Notes: a model not told the origin generated them from the letters alone. A stretch of DNA of 64,000 nucleotides from Membranipora membranacea (GCA_914767715.1 OU612074.1:9892062-9956061), one strand, 5' to 3'. Positions 1-11,934 are shown, counted from the stretch's first letter. Translations and numbers: made by a program.

Positions 1-3000
1 AAAGGAATGACTAATGAAAAGTGCTTGAGTCCATACTATCCACCAACACCACTACCAACCAAACCAAATTTCCAACAGCAGACTGTCAACACAACCAAAT
101 CAGCATCAGATGCGAATGGGGCAGCTATTCCACAACAGCAGGTGGCCACAAAGAGTCCTTCAGACTCCCAATCTGCAGGGCAAGCTGTGACAACTAAGGC
201 TACAAATGGAGTAACAAATGTGGAAGTGAATGGTGCTGTCGTAACCATTAAGACACAGCAGAATGCTGCAATTGCTGGTCAGGCCCAAACTACTAAACAA
301 CCAAATGCAGGACAAGCTGGAGCAGCAACCACCAAAGCTCATCATTCTCTTTCAGACATTTTATCAACAAACAAGCCAGCAGATAAAGCCCCGACAACCA
401 TCAGTGCCTTAGATATAGCACAGAAAGTCACACAGAAGGATGCAGCTGTCCCAGCCAATCAGCAACCGGTGAATCAAGGTCCCTCCGCTGACTCAGGAGA
501 TGGAACAACCAAAGACGTTGAACAGCAGGTAGGCGGACACCAGTCATCAGAAAGTCTAGTCCAAACTACCCAAGCAGGTTCTAATACAAATAAGAGTGTG
601 ATTCAGCAACAAGTAGCAGGCCAAGCAACAGCAAACCAAACCCCGGCAACACAATCCAGCTCTGATGCCTCTGGGGACTCAGGAGATGGACCAACTAAAG
701 ATGTTGACCAGCAGGTAGGCGGACACCAGTCATCAGAAAGTCTAGTCCAAACTACCCAAGCAGGTTCTAATACAAATAAGAGTGTGAGTCAGCAACAAGT
801 AGCAGGCCAAGCAACAGCAAACCAAACCCCGGCAACACAATCCAGCTATGGTGCCTCTGGGGACGCAAACAAGCAGCAAGGATCAAACCAGGGTACAGGA
901 TCTGAGGGAGGATCAGGTCAAGCTACAGTGAACGGAGCCCCCGTGACACAATCTAGCTCCGACACTTCCGGAGAAGGGACCAAGCCACAAGGATCAAACC
1001 CAGGTACAGGACTTGAGGGAGGTGTAGCAGGCCAAACCCCGGGGAAACAAACTAGCTCTGATGCCTCTGATGAACAGACCCAGGAACAAGGATCAAACCA
1101 GGGTGCAGGATCTGAAGGTGGAACAGGTCACCAGGCTGGAGATAGCAGTGGCGAGAATAATGCTGCCGATAATGATGCAGATACAGAAAGCACCACATCT
1201 TCAGGAGTAGAGTCAGCGGTAACGGCAGCAGGATTACAGCAGACCCAACAAACCAACACAGTGAGTCCAGGTGAGCCTGAACCGGAGCCAGAGCCAGAGG
1301 AGGATCACTCCAGTAGGCCTGAGCAGACAACAGAGAAGGCTGATGATGACGTGACCACAATTCCTGGTAAGATTAAAGCTATTCATTGTCTTGATTGAAC
1401 TGTTGTATTGTCTTGTCATCAAGTATTTTTGGAAGTGTTGTTGTTTCTTGCTTCTCTCATATAAGTGCTTAGCCGATCTCTTCATTAGGACAGTGTTGAG
1501 GTCTTTAACTTTTGTGTGGATAATCTTTGGCGCAACATGCGTCCTAAAAGCGCCTGTTCAGGTCAGATTCATTGTCCAATTGCGCATTACACAGCTTATA
1601 ATTACAAAGACTTATAATATATAACTTAAATCCTCAAACTCTGGTAATTACCAAGCCTATAAACTGATCACTAAATTGTTTCCTTGTTGATTGTTTTTTG
1701 TTCCTTCCTTCGGTTTCTTTGATGGTTGCATGACCTGCGGAGTTCAGTGGCTTTAATGAGCACTCAGCGTTCATAGCTTTGTAAATTTTTTCAACTTGCA
1801 GCATGGCTCTTCCATATGATCTAAGTGTGCTAACAATATCTATCAGACTAAGTAACAGATAAACAGTCTCCATAAAAATCTTGTTGATTAAATTCTATGT
1901 TTTAGCAATCTTGTCCTTTTGTAGTCTCTGTTCAGCTGCCCGACCAGCCGCTCTCCCATGTAGAAGATGACGATAGTCTGAAAGGTAAAGTTCATCTCTC
2001 CAAATTTGCAGTACAAATTCAGAGTTTTTATTAGCGCATGCGCCCACATAAAGTAAGCGCTTGCGCAGTCTCCTGTAATGATAGCAGTTTTGTTGTAAGC
2101 CTGTTATTGCAAGCTGTGTAATGTCAAAATTGCCTTAAATCATCAATGCCTGATACAGAATGATCAAATGGACGGTGTTAAAACTTTTCTGGTTAAGTCT
2201 CTCGGAACACTGTCATCCTGTCAACAGTCATGGCTGAACGTGATACCATAATCATTCATGTAGCGTGTAAAGGCGAAAAGTCACATTTGGCCCTGGCTCG
2301 CAGTCGCTGTGGGCTTTGGTAAAGAAAATTGGTCTATTACCACACTCCCAATTAATGTAATTAATTTACAACCCACAGGGTCAAGAATCAGACACCAGTT
2401 CAGGTAGAAGTTTCGGTTACATTATCATATTCGGAATTCACTAAAGCAACATGGTTTTTCAGTTTTAGGAGTTATAACCTTTTTATCAATGGGAATGTAA
2501 CTCCCAAATAATTAAATAGGCTTTTAATTATAGTTTCCTGTATAGTTTTAGAACTGATCGGTATCGGAATAGCAGCACTGGTAGCCCTTGGTATCATCTT
2601 ATTGGTCATAGGCTGGGTCTGTGGAAGGACATGCTGCAGTGATGAGTCAAGACGACGAAGAAGGTATGTGTCACAGACTCCACCCCATCCCACCCCCAAA
2701 CCTGTGTATGAGCTAATTCTTTTTGTCATAGCATTGGAAGAAAGACAATTAGTTATGGATCACACACAAGTTAGCAATGTAGGTATAACATAGGTTTTAA
2801 GATCGGGCCTGTTGACTCTAAGACAGTTTTGGAGGGAGGGGGAGAGGGGAGGTGTTGTCTTTAGTTTTTATGTTTGATTGTGGATAGCAGAATATTGTAG
2901 ATGTTCATGTTACTGTTATATATTCGATATTAATACAATCAATCATGTTAACCAGTAGCAGGAACAGCTGTAGTGGTAGCAGTCAGCCATGATTGTCAAT

Positions 3001-6000
3001 AATGCATGAAAGGCTGAGGACCTGTATATTCAGGATGCCTAAATAAGGCCATATAAGCAGATGAAAAACATGTTAAACATCTTAATCTCTGAACAGTATC
3101 TTTGATGTTTAGTTATGGACTCAGATTACAACATTATGGTGTGGCCTCTTCATCATTTCTACCTTGTATCAAACTCACTGGCAATAGTGGTAAAGGTCTG
3201 CATAATCTTATCTGCAGCATAAAATAAGCTCAAGCAAATCACACTGACATCGAGACTTCACTATCATGATGTGTATCTCTGATCGTTTGAGTCAATTTAA
3301 TATCAGTGAGTAACTAACATGTACCTGCCCCTAGTTTAAGCACTCAAACGGTGGCGGGATGCTAGTGGAGGCATTTCATTATCAAGGTTGATAATGAAAT
3401 GCCTCTACCAGCATCCTGCCACCGTTTGAGCGCTTCAACTAACCTGCCCCTAATTAGTAAAATTGAACATGGGTTGTCACACCAAATATCTTGGGGTGGT
3501 ACTCCTACTAAATGAATTAATTCACTCTCTATCAATTAGATATATACATGCAATAGTATATCACATGATTAGCGTGCATGCAAATGCACAACCTTCTTCG
3601 AGATCTATCATGTTGCTGAACTGCTGCTGATTGACATATTGTATATCCTACAGGTCCCACTATGGAGAAACTCCTGGTGTAGAGAGAATGAGAGGTGAGG
3701 TAGGAGATCCACTGGCAGCCTCCGGTAACAGCTTCGCTGTCATCAAGAACTACTCTGAGATAAAACATGATGGCGTCTCGCCCAATGTATCTGACATCAC
3801 TCCTGTCAACTTTGAGAACTTCAACCCTAAAGTGTACGACGACGTGCACCCAGGTGAGTGCTCTTTTTTTTTTCCTTTTCCCTACCCTTACCCTTATCCC
3901 TCCCCAACCCTATCCTTCCCTTTCCCTACTACCCTAGAGTGGTCAATGTTAGCTTGAATTAAGATACGCTAGTTCAGTGATGAGTTTATCAAGAACAAGA
4001 TTAATGAGGTAGAGTAAATGTTAGCTACAATTACGATTAGCTAGTTGGAGAGTGAGTTTATGAAGATTGACGAGGAAGTGTAAATGTTAGCTACAATTAC
4101 GATTAACTAGTTGGAGAGTGAGTTTATGAAGATTGACGAGGAAGTGTAAATGTTAGCTACAATTATGATAAGCTAGTTGGAGAGTGAGTTTATGAAGATT
4201 GACGAGGAAGTGTAAATGTTAGCTACAATTATGATTAGCTAGTTGGAGAGTGAGTTTATGAAGATTGACGAGGAAGTGTAAATGTTAGCGACAATTATGA
4301 TTAGCTAGTTGGAGAGTGAGTTTATAAAGACTGACTAGGAAGTGTAAATGTTAGCTACAATTACGATTAACTAGTTGGAGAGTGAGTTTATGAAGATTGA
4401 CTAGGAAGTGTAAATGTTAGCTACAATTACGATTAACTAGTTGGAGAGTGAGTTTATGAAGATTGACTAGGAAGTGTAAATGTTAGCTACAATTACGATT
4501 AACTAGTTGGAGAGTGAGTTTATGAAGATTGACTAGGAAGTGTAAATGTTAGCTACAATTATGATTAGCTAGTTTGGTGGGGGGGGGAGAATTTATATAG
4601 AATAGTAAGGTAGAATATTAATTTGAGCTAGCAAGAAATTTAAATATTCCAAGACTGCAAGAGAAAGCAAACATGTCAACTCAGAGATACTTTTCACTTT
4701 CAGGGTTTCAGCAGACGGAAGGGTCAAATATGAACATCAAAATGGATAATTCTGTCCGATTTCAATGACAAAATTTCTAGATGTGTTCAGTGCGAGGGTA
4801 AAATGGAAGTGTGTGCTGGCTTGCAAACTGGCAAAGGGTTAGCTAGATTCATTAAAAAAACATTGCTAAAGTAGTTGGTTGTTTTTCAGCGCCGCCTCTC
4901 TATTAGAGGCCTTGCTGCTGGCGTTAGTTCTATTTGTTCGGATTGCTACAAATTAACCCCATTTGTAAACATTTATTGTAAAATTGAGGCAGCTGAGTAA
5001 ACTTGCCTTCTGCCAAAGCAATGCCATGGCCTTGGTCATGTCAGTAAATCTACAGTGTCTCAGCCAACCTAACGGGGAACGGAGGGCTTTGAGAGAAGGG
5101 GGAGGGGTTCTTTTGGGATTACAATCTTCCAATATTTTCTTACTATTTGATAATACAATAACTATATTTCACTTTATTGGGCAGTTCGGCAAACCGAAGG
5201 ACCAAAAGGGTGCAGACCTAGAGCAGGTAGCAATGAATCGGCTTACAAAGTGATGCTCAGTCATGATTTCAAGCCACCCCCCCCCATAGTCTCACTCTAA
5301 TTAATTTAATTGCTAGCAAATATTATAATTATGGCAACTTGCTTGACCACTTTATGTCAATCTTCTTGATCGATTAGACTTCAATAATAACTTATTAATA
5401 ACAGAACTTGTAATGTATTTGATTGTTTTCAGAATCTATGACACCTGCCAACATCAGTGGTCCTGTCACATTAAGCTATGACATACGGAAATTTTCATGA
5501 AGTCACAAAAATAATATTCATAAGTTCCAATCTGTGAGCTGAAGCCAAATGGGTTAATAGCAGTAGGTTTTGAGTCTGAATATTCAGTCTAGAATATTTC
5601 AAAAAAGTTGAATGGCCATGAATTAGAGAAAAAGACACTATTATCCATACCACTGATGAAGGATATCCTTACCAAGATAATAACATTTTTTCTTTAGGCT
5701 GAGCTTTGACATAACCATATCGTCACGTTGCGGTTTTCCGTATTAACAGAAATAATGTGAACTCCAGTTCACGCTAGCTGCTGATGTCAACAATACGGCA
5801 TTTTAACGGAATTTATTTTCAACCAACAAGCAGCTTCAACATTCTATGAACAATTGATAGGGACTTCCTTGAGGTAAAGAGCGGTGTCTATATTCTTTCA
5901 TCAAGGCAGATCCCCACAAAAATGCAAGTTGTATTAGTTCCAGTTCGTACCATGCTCAATTTCTTGAATATTACATCCCTGACGCCACGTTTCCTGACTA

Positions 6001-7461
6001 TGTGGTAGAATTATATGAATAAAAATGAAATGATTGTTGAAAATGATGACACAATGAACTGACGTTCTGTCATGTGTCAGCAAGCAATTAAAGATTAATT
6101 GGATTTTTAAAACAGACTGGAATTCTCTGCTTCAGTTGTAGGCACCACTTCTTATTCCAGTGCGGTTAAGTTCAGTCACAAGTTATGATGACAGTAAATG
6201 CGAGTTTGATTGAAGTATCTCGTAATTGTTTGTAGAAGACTTCTTCATTTCTGTCACTGCATTCAAAACATTTTAAAGTATGATTTCAGAATGACATAAA
6301 GAAATAAATTTCATGAATATTTCCCTCATGACGATTTACCACAAACAGGTGGGTTATGACACTCCTTAGGTTGTGGGGTAATTGTTATGTAGAAGACTTC
6401 CCTATTTCATACACATCTCTATTTCCTTAAATTAGCTCCAAACAGGTTGGTTATGACACTCCTTAGGCTGCACAGGAATCATTATGAAAGAGATGGTGTC
6501 ATAGTTTTGCATCATGATCTATTAATTTGTGGTTAATTGTTGACAATGATGTCTTTCATAGGTTGCATTGTGACAGTTTTCCACTTTGGCAAATACTTAT
6601 CTCTTGTGTGTTGTATTTTTCATTGCAATTCCATATGGATCAGTTCTTTTTGAATATGTTGCTTTCTCCCCTGTTTGCTCTACCACCTTCAATTTCACAT
6701 GCGAGAAATAGCCATGGACTTTCTCAAAATTGCTGGCTTCAGAGCTTGGAAACTATGATACATTTTTTACATACCAATATGGAAAACTTATTCTCATAAT
6801 CTCAGCAATTATTGTTAGTCGCTGAGACAAGGGCATGAAATATCTTGAACACAAAACAATTGGCATGACTGTATCTAGTCAAAAGTTACACTGATGAGTA
6901 TAGGAGAATGTATAACCAACTACGAGTATGAGCCAACCATTTTTAAGAGCCAATGGAGAAGGGAACTCGGGGTATCAGATTTTGACCTGTATATCTACTT
7001 GCAGTTTCTCATTTCTCATGTTTCTACCACGATACTAAAGATCTCACTGGTCCATACAGTAGACGCTTTTTTTATTGTTGAGACTACATTGAGTTTCAGG
7101 GTTATACACAGAACTGATATCCTACAATCATGTCTTGCTCACACAACCATTGTCGTCTCTTGCAATTCACAATCTCTCTATTTCAGCTCCGGTTGTTGCT
7201 GAGTTGAACATGGATGTGCAGGAGGTGTCGTTTCCAGTCACTGAAAGAACTCCTACAATCAACACTCCCGAGGTACCAAAATCGCAGGCTATATCTAGGC
7301 TTAAAACCCCTTCTACTGATGGCACCTACGACGCTGAGGATGGTGATAATCAAAGCGCGAATGATATTGATGGTAGCGCGGATGGTACTGATGGTAGCGC
7401 AGTTGCCATGGAGGCGTGCAGCTCTTCAGAGGAGGAAAAGGAACATACTTTGTATGTGTAA
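1..7461 (+). CDS. Mucin-like single-pass membrane protein, five exons, 5' partial
   Basis: Exons 1-1366 (open to the window edge), 1925-1984, 2552-2663, 3654-3853 and 7187-7461 (TAA) join in frame through GT-AG introns of phases 1, 1, 2 and 1; from the first ATG (position 7) this gives 668 residues. No signal peptide is seen at that ATG and the frame is open before it, so upstream exons are likely. Residues 1-474 are rich in T, S, Q, G, A and N with many N-x-S/T sites: a mucin-like ectodomain. Exon 3 gives one membrane segment (about 475-496, starting LIGIGIAALVALG), followed by CCSDESRRRRR, a classic basic stop-transfer. The ~157-residue cytoplasmic tail has YSEI and YDDV motifs, acidic Ser-rich runs and ends LYV. 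The family is not recognised. A cell-surface adhesion or signalling mucin is inference. Further small exons in the 3.3 kb last intron cannot be excluded. Confidence 0.72.
7..1366 (+). CDS. Exon 1 of mucin-like gene (Thr/Ser/Gln-rich ectodomain)
   Basis: Long open exon of low-complexity T/S/Q/G/A/N sequence with repeated TTK, QQQVAGQA and GSNQGTGSEGG motifs. The donor is CCTG followed by GTAAGA at 1367, phase 1. A negatively charged PEPEPEPEEDH stretch lies near its end. Confidence 0.75.
490..861 (+). repeat. Two 186-bp (62-residue) coding tandem repeats
   Basis: Copy 1 is 490-675 and copy 2 is 676-861. Both encode a unit running from DSGDG through TTQAGSNTNKSV to SSSDASG with few differences, so this is a recent in-frame duplication. 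Shorter, more diverged Gly/Gln-rich repeats follow at 880-1130. Array length variation is typical of mucin ectodomains. Confidence 0.9.
1925..1984 (+). CDS. Exon 2 of mucin-like gene
   Basis: A 60-nt exon behind the acceptor tract TTGTCCTTTTGTAG with donor G/GTAAAG. It reads SVQLPDQPLSHVEDDDSLK and keeps phase 1. A nearer AG at 1934-1935 was rejected because it puts a stop in frame after exon 1. Confidence 0.6.
2552..2663 (+). CDS. Exon 3: transmembrane segment and basic stop-transfer
   Basis: The acceptor ends TTTTAG and the donor is AAG/GTATGT. The exon encodes about 22 hydrophobic residues, then CGRTCCSDESRRRRR. The juxtamembrane cysteines could be palmitoylated (inference). Confidence 0.8.
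3323..3452. mobile_element. Foldback MITE with 11-bp target-site duplication
   Basis: 3332-3441 is an almost perfect hairpin with ~54-nt arms and a GG loop at 3386-3387. It is bounded by exact 11-bp direct repeats ACCTGCCCCTA (3323-3333 and 3442-3452), as left by an insertion. It lies in an intron of the mucin-like gene. Confidence 0.75.
3654..3853 (+). CDS. Exon 4: cytoplasmic tail, proximal part
   Basis: Acceptor TATATCCTACAG and donor CAG/GTGAGT. It reads from SHYGETPGVERMRGEVGDPL to KVYDDVHP and carries the tyrosine motifs NYSEI and VYDDV. Enters in phase 2 and leaves in phase 1. Confidence 0.8.
3863..3936 (+). repeat. Pyrimidine tract with telomere-like CCCTTA runs
   Basis: About 70 nt of almost pure C/T starts some 10 nt after the exon 4 donor, with about nine CCC runs including CCCTACCCTTACCCTTATCC. 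The minus strand is rich in GGG runs and could form G-quadruplexes. Confidence 0.7.
3944..4574 (+). repeat. 66-bp minisatellite, about 9.5 copies
   Basis: The GAAGTGTAAATGTTAGC anchor recurs at 4075, 4141, 4207, 4273, 4339, 4405, 4471 and 4537, exactly 66 bp apart. Older, diverged units precede it from about 3944. Central copies are nearly identical, with G/T switches in GACGAG versus GACTAG. Intronic. Confidence 0.92.
4575..7186 (+). other. Rest of the last intron of the mucin-like gene
   Basis: No exon is convincing. A short motif TGGTTATGACACTCCTTAGG recurs about 90 bp apart (6350s and 6440s), a sign of an old degenerate repeat. Short open frames here look like chance. Confidence 0.4.
7187..7461 (+). 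CDS. Exon 5: terminal exon of the mucin-like gene
   Basis: Acceptor CTCTCTATTTCAG, phase 1, 91 codons plus TAA. The tail is acidic (repeated DGS/DGT, then SSSEEEKEH) and ends TLYV, whose last three residues would fit a class II PDZ ligand (inference). Confidence 0.75.
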
Positions 7462-7782
7462 AGTTTCGAATAACGCACTGTTGTCAGCGTCTTTGTTAAT
7501 TTCAAACCTGCTGTGTAGAAGCTATTGGTCTGTAGTTTTCATCTAGATTAGAATTGGAGAGTACTTGTGTCATGACCTTGACAGGGATGATTTGAATGTT
7601 GATAATTAACTGTACAATGTTGAACTTTGGCCATGAACTTTGAAAAAAAGCTGTTTTTACTGTAACTTCTAACATGGTTTGTACCATCCAGCCAGCCAGC
7701 AATAGATATTATTTATCTGTTTATTAAACTTGTTATTTTGTTTTATTTATAATGTTTTGTACGTTTTGTTTGATGAATGATA

Positions 7783-7788
7783 AATAAA
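7783..7788 (+). terminator. Polyadenylation signal AATAAA of the mucin-like gene
   Basis: AATAAA about 320 nt after the stop codon, in AT-rich 3' UTR-like sequence. Confidence 0.55.
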
Positions 7789-8448
7789 AGCATATTTGTT
7801 TTAAAGCATTGCCAGTGCTGAGGTATAAAAAAAAAAATTTTTCTCAAAACTATATTAACCCGGCTTATTGTGGTATGCCAGTTCTAAACATACCTTGACA
7901 AGACAGATGACACAATGATACAGTGGCACAAGCCCATTAGTTGTGAGATGGAATGCTCCACATAATTTTGTCATTCATTAATATTTGTTGTCAAATTCTC
8001 ATCGTTAAAATATCCACAAGAATATGGCTTGCACTCTGATGAACTTTGGAGACACAGTGTCCTGGCCAGACATTTGTACTATGCGTCATAGTTTGTCACA
8101 ATGATCCGTTTCTTTTTAATTGCCCTTAATTGACCAACAGTACCGATCCGTACCTCCTAATGGAAAAGAGAATATAAAAAACATAAGAGGATCCACCTGA
8201 GGAAACTCATTTAGGCAACAAAGTGCAATATGGCTGTAGGTGCTGAAAAGGGCTGAGGATGCAAGAGGGCTCTCATTGTTTTCATCTCCTTACCTCATGA
8301 TGATGAATGTGAGATGGGTTGCAATCAAACTTTCACTTCAAATCTTCACAGGATTTATTTCGAGATAGTTTGTGTGCGAAGATACAATAAAGTGAAACTT
8401 CTTCCGTTGACCTGTTGCAGAATTTATCCAGGGTGCCCGAGAGAAGAG

Positions 8449-8622
8449 ATATCTTAAAAGCCATAAGGAGAGTGGGTAGAAGTCGACGGTATATCGAATA
8501 TATATAATGCCAGCTTTAAGGTTATGATCAATAGATTTTATCAATTAAAACCTTATAGCTGGAATTATATATAATTGATACACCATCGACTTCTACCCAC
8601 TCTCCTTATGGTTTTAAGATAT
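8449..8622. mobile_element. 174-bp foldback MITE
   Basis: Arms of about 75 nt pair from ATATCTTAAAAGCCATAAGG on the left to its complement on the right (CCTTATGGTTTTAAGATAT), with a few mismatches and one indel. No clear target duplication. Confidence 0.75.
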
Positions 8623-9380
8623 ACATAATCATGATCAAATATCTTTTCTAAGATTCAATAAAAAAGATTTTTGATCATATTTATGTTAATGCTCTCAATT
8701 CAGAATATTATTAATGAAGTGCTTCAGAGTAATGTGTTTTGTCAATGGTGTTAATGTCTAGTCCTAGTAATTAATGTGTAATTAATTGTTATGATCTTCC
8801 AGACTGCTGTGAGGGTCTGAAGTTGTCCTTGAGCATAGGCACTGATCTGGAAGCGAGTAGCTATATAAGTTGGATTTATATGCATTAAAGAAACATTCAA
8901 ACTGCTTTGAAGGTTTAGTAGTGCTTCGATCTAATCTGAATAGTATAAGGAATCAAACAAACTGATTTGAAAGTGTAGAAATGCTCTGGTATAATTCTAT
9001 CTCATAGATTCTATCCATTTTGATTGCGTTAATTAGTTTCAACGACTCAGCAGATTTCAATATTTTTAAATTCATTTGCCGATAAAATCACTTGGACACA
9101 TAAGACCATGTACAAACAAATATGATTTACTTTGTCGAGGAGGGCTGTTCTATTGAAAGTTTGGTGGTCTGTATTGAGGACGCGATGACAAACATCCACT
9201 TTTTATTAGAGTAAATTTTAATCTGGAAAAACGATCATCTCGCCAAAATACGAAGTATAGACCACCTAGATGTCGCACTGTGAAGCGAAACAACAGCTTT
9301 TTTCCATTTTATATGCGTCTCTCAAACATTTTTATCATCCTGAAATATTTCTCACTATGATACAGAATGTGAAATAGAAT

Positions 9381-9412
9381 ACATACAAACATACATACAT
9401 ACATACATACAT
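9381..9412 (+). repeat. (CATA)n microsatellite
   Basis: Seven or so ACATACAT-type units in a row. Confidence 0.85.
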
Positions 9413-10854
9413 GGCATGGGTGATTGTCATCGGAAGAGGCTATAGTAATGGGACAAAAACACAAGAGCTGGAGTCGTAAATTCAGTCCATTAAGTTTTCC
9501 AGAAGAAAGTCGTCTTTCATAGTCGTCCTCATCATAAATCATGAGTCTTGTACGATAATTTTAATGCAGTTTCTCTATCTACTATATGAGGATACAAGCA
9601 TTGGGCAGTACATGATGCTTCTGTAAGAATTCTTGCTCTACGGAAAACTGACTGAGCCAATGGAGCAGCGAGGGCGAATGAAGTTATATCTGATATTTTA
9701 AGACTCACTAAGGCATGAGCGGATTTTATTCTCTAAAATAACTTAATTGATATAAGAGTTAAATTTGTTGTAACCCCTAATAACTTTTTTCCGATTGCTG
9801 TGTTCGGGTATCGCCGGACCATGAGAGATGTTGGATAGAGGGATGGATTTCAGTTACCTGAGGCTAATGGATGTTGCATTTTTCACATTGATAACAAGAT
9901 TTTATTTTTGCTTTAGCTTGAAGCGTAATTTAAAGCTATTTCAATGAGACTACTGTTTAAGAGCAGTGTTTGAAGTAAGATGATGGAACAGGGTTATAAC
10001 ATATACTAAGGCACAACTCTTTGACGAAACTAGTTGTGCTCGCAGTGCAGATGATGTAGTCTGCCATAGTCCAAAAAGATGCTAATCATCTCTCGCTCTA
10101 GCTGTTCAACTATATGTAGCTTGCAATAGCGAGCTGCAGCATGTTTATGGCTCCCTTTGGTCAGCTGTTTGCATCCATGCCTGCCAATCTATTTTTGTAG
10201 GAATTCTGCTGTTGAGAAAGCACGTTTTTATATCTTTAAAAGAAGCATATTTACCTTATGAGAAAATAATTGCGATGAGAATAAACTCATCTTTGAATTA
10301 ATTAGATACAAAGAGTTTTAATGAGGATAATAATGATTGATCATCGTTACCTAGCATTACCTAGCGTATTAAATAATTCAGATTTATATGTCATTTCATC
10401 ACACTGCTCAGCCTGATATCATTATCCTATCAGATAACTGGTAGGATTTTCAGCAGGTGGGGTTAACAGTCATTGGTCAGAAATACCAGATGAGCCCTTT
10501 AAAATCAAACTGACAACCTCTAAACCAACCAAACTGAATTCAATCTTTGCTGAGAAGGTCATTCTTCATAAAGGTAGGCGACTGTGATGTGAACGGTGCG
10601 TTGATTGCTAAATTTTTTCCATTTGCATGAAGTGTTTTTTTGTTAACAAATAAATTTGTTATGGGTTTTATCTTTATCAGCTAGCCTGTTTCTAAATCAT
10701 TTAGTGGATTATTGTTTTTCTTCATCAATACATATTTTGTTTATGTGTTTGAAAAAGTGGTAACAGGGTACTCCTTGGTTTGAATTTACCTTTTTAATCT
10801 GCTATCTTAATAAATGTTTTGTAGACAAAGTTTTGACTGGAACAGCTAACAGTT

Positions 10855-11934
10855 ATGTCGACTGCAATAAAGACCATTCTCCTTGGGCTGCTAGCAGTAC
10901 AGATTATTCATACAGAATCACAGAGAATTATTGTGACAGGAGGGGGTGGTAGAGCTTTACTCGGTAATGGAAACAACAGAGTACTAAGTGTGGTTGGTGG
11001 ACGTGGACTCAATGGAGGTGGGGGACAAGTTCTCAATGTTGTTGGTGGACGCGGACTCAATGTAGCTGGTGGACGCGTCCTTAACGTTGTCGGTGGACAA
11101 GGACTCAATGTTGTTGGTGGACGCGGACTGAATGTAGCTAATGGACGCGTCCTTAACGTTGTCGGTGGACAAGGACTCAATGTTGTTGGTGGACGTGGAC
11201 TCAATGCAGTCGGTGGACGTGCCCTTAACGTTGTTGGTGGACGCGCACTCAATGTTGTCGGTGGACGCAGAGTCAATGTAGTTGGTGGACGCGCACTCAA
11301 TGTTGTTGGTGGAAGCGGCCTCAATGTAGTTGGAGGGGGCGGTGTTCGTGTCATCGGTGGACAAGGGCTTCTTGGCAGCAGATTAGTTGGAGCGAATGTG
11401 ATTGGACAAAGATCTGTAGTTGTGAGAGGCGCCAATGTTGTGGGAGTAGGCCGTGGAGTATCTGTAATTGGTGGAGCTAACCTTGTATCAGGAGTCAGAA
11501 GAACTACAGTTATCGGGGGAGGTGTCCCAGTAATTGGCGGAGCAAATCTAGTGGCTGGAAGAGTCATTCAACAACCAACAATCCTTGGAGGACAAACAAT
11601 TGTTGGAGGTGCACAGGTGGTGAATGGACTTCCTGTTGTAGCACAAACAAACCTTGTCTCTAATGTGGTTCCAGCATCAGTAATCGGAGGCCAGACGTTG
11701 GTTGGGGTACCTAATAACATCTCCGGAGGAGTTGTCGGAACTCAAACACACATAGTAGAAAGTGCTAACGTGGTGAGTGGTCTTCCAGTGGTGGGAGGGG
11801 GACGAGTTGTCTCTCATGTGGCCCCGGCTAGAGTAGTTGCAGGACAGACAATACTTCAAGGAGCCAACATTGTTCCAGGAAGAGTTACACATGTGGTGGG
11901 AGGAGCTAATGTACTTGGCAGAACGGTTATAGGG
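10855..11934 (+). CDS. Secreted Val/Gly 8-residue repeat protein, main exon
   Basis: ATG at 10855, 360 codons in this exon, ending ATAGGG/GTGAGT in phase 0. An acceptor (TGTTTTGTAG, 10815-10824) 30 nt before the ATG suggests an untranslated first exon. Residues 1-20 (MSTAIKTILLGLLAVQIIHT) are a signal peptide. Residues ~40-170 are about 15 units of an 8-residue repeat with consensus LNVVGGRG; the second half is looser, alternating VIGGANLV, VVNGLPVV and GGQTIVGG. I see no Cys, Trp, Tyr, Phe or Asp and a single Lys in 360 residues. Regular short Gly/Val repeats suggest a beta-rich fibrous or solenoid structural protein, such as a matrix, capsule or adhesive protein (inference). No family recognised. 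The last exon is uncertain. Confidence 0.8.
10987..11364 (+). repeat. 24-bp coding tandem repeats (8-residue units)
   Basis: Units such as CTCAATGTTGTTGGTGGACG recur every 24 bp with higher-order pairs (GQG then GRG), showing local expansion. Open frames on the opposite strand are shadows of this array. Confidence 0.88.

Larger units (their letters stand above)
7800..10824. other. Intergenic, with repeats only
   Basis: Holds the hairpin at 8449-8622, a CATA microsatellite at 9381-9412 and three weak ~65-bp repeats (8800-9000) sharing CAAACTG and GAAGGT-like motifs. No gene is seen. Confidence 0.5.

Noticed and set aside
1936-1984. Shorter version of exon 2 starting after CTGTTCAG
   Set aside because: It would shift the frame and hit a stop; the acceptor at 1924 keeps the frame.
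3944-4574. Possible CRISPR-like array
   Set aside because: The repeats are contiguous without unique spacers: a eukaryotic minisatellite.
5652-5690. Hammerhead ribozyme (CTGATGA followed by a short stem)
   Set aside because: The required GAAA after the stem and the cleavage-site stem are missing.
10908-11567. Long minus-strand frame of Pro/Thr repeats
   Set aside because: Exact shadow of the plus-strand 24-bp repeat array; the plus frame has a signal peptide and a splice donor.
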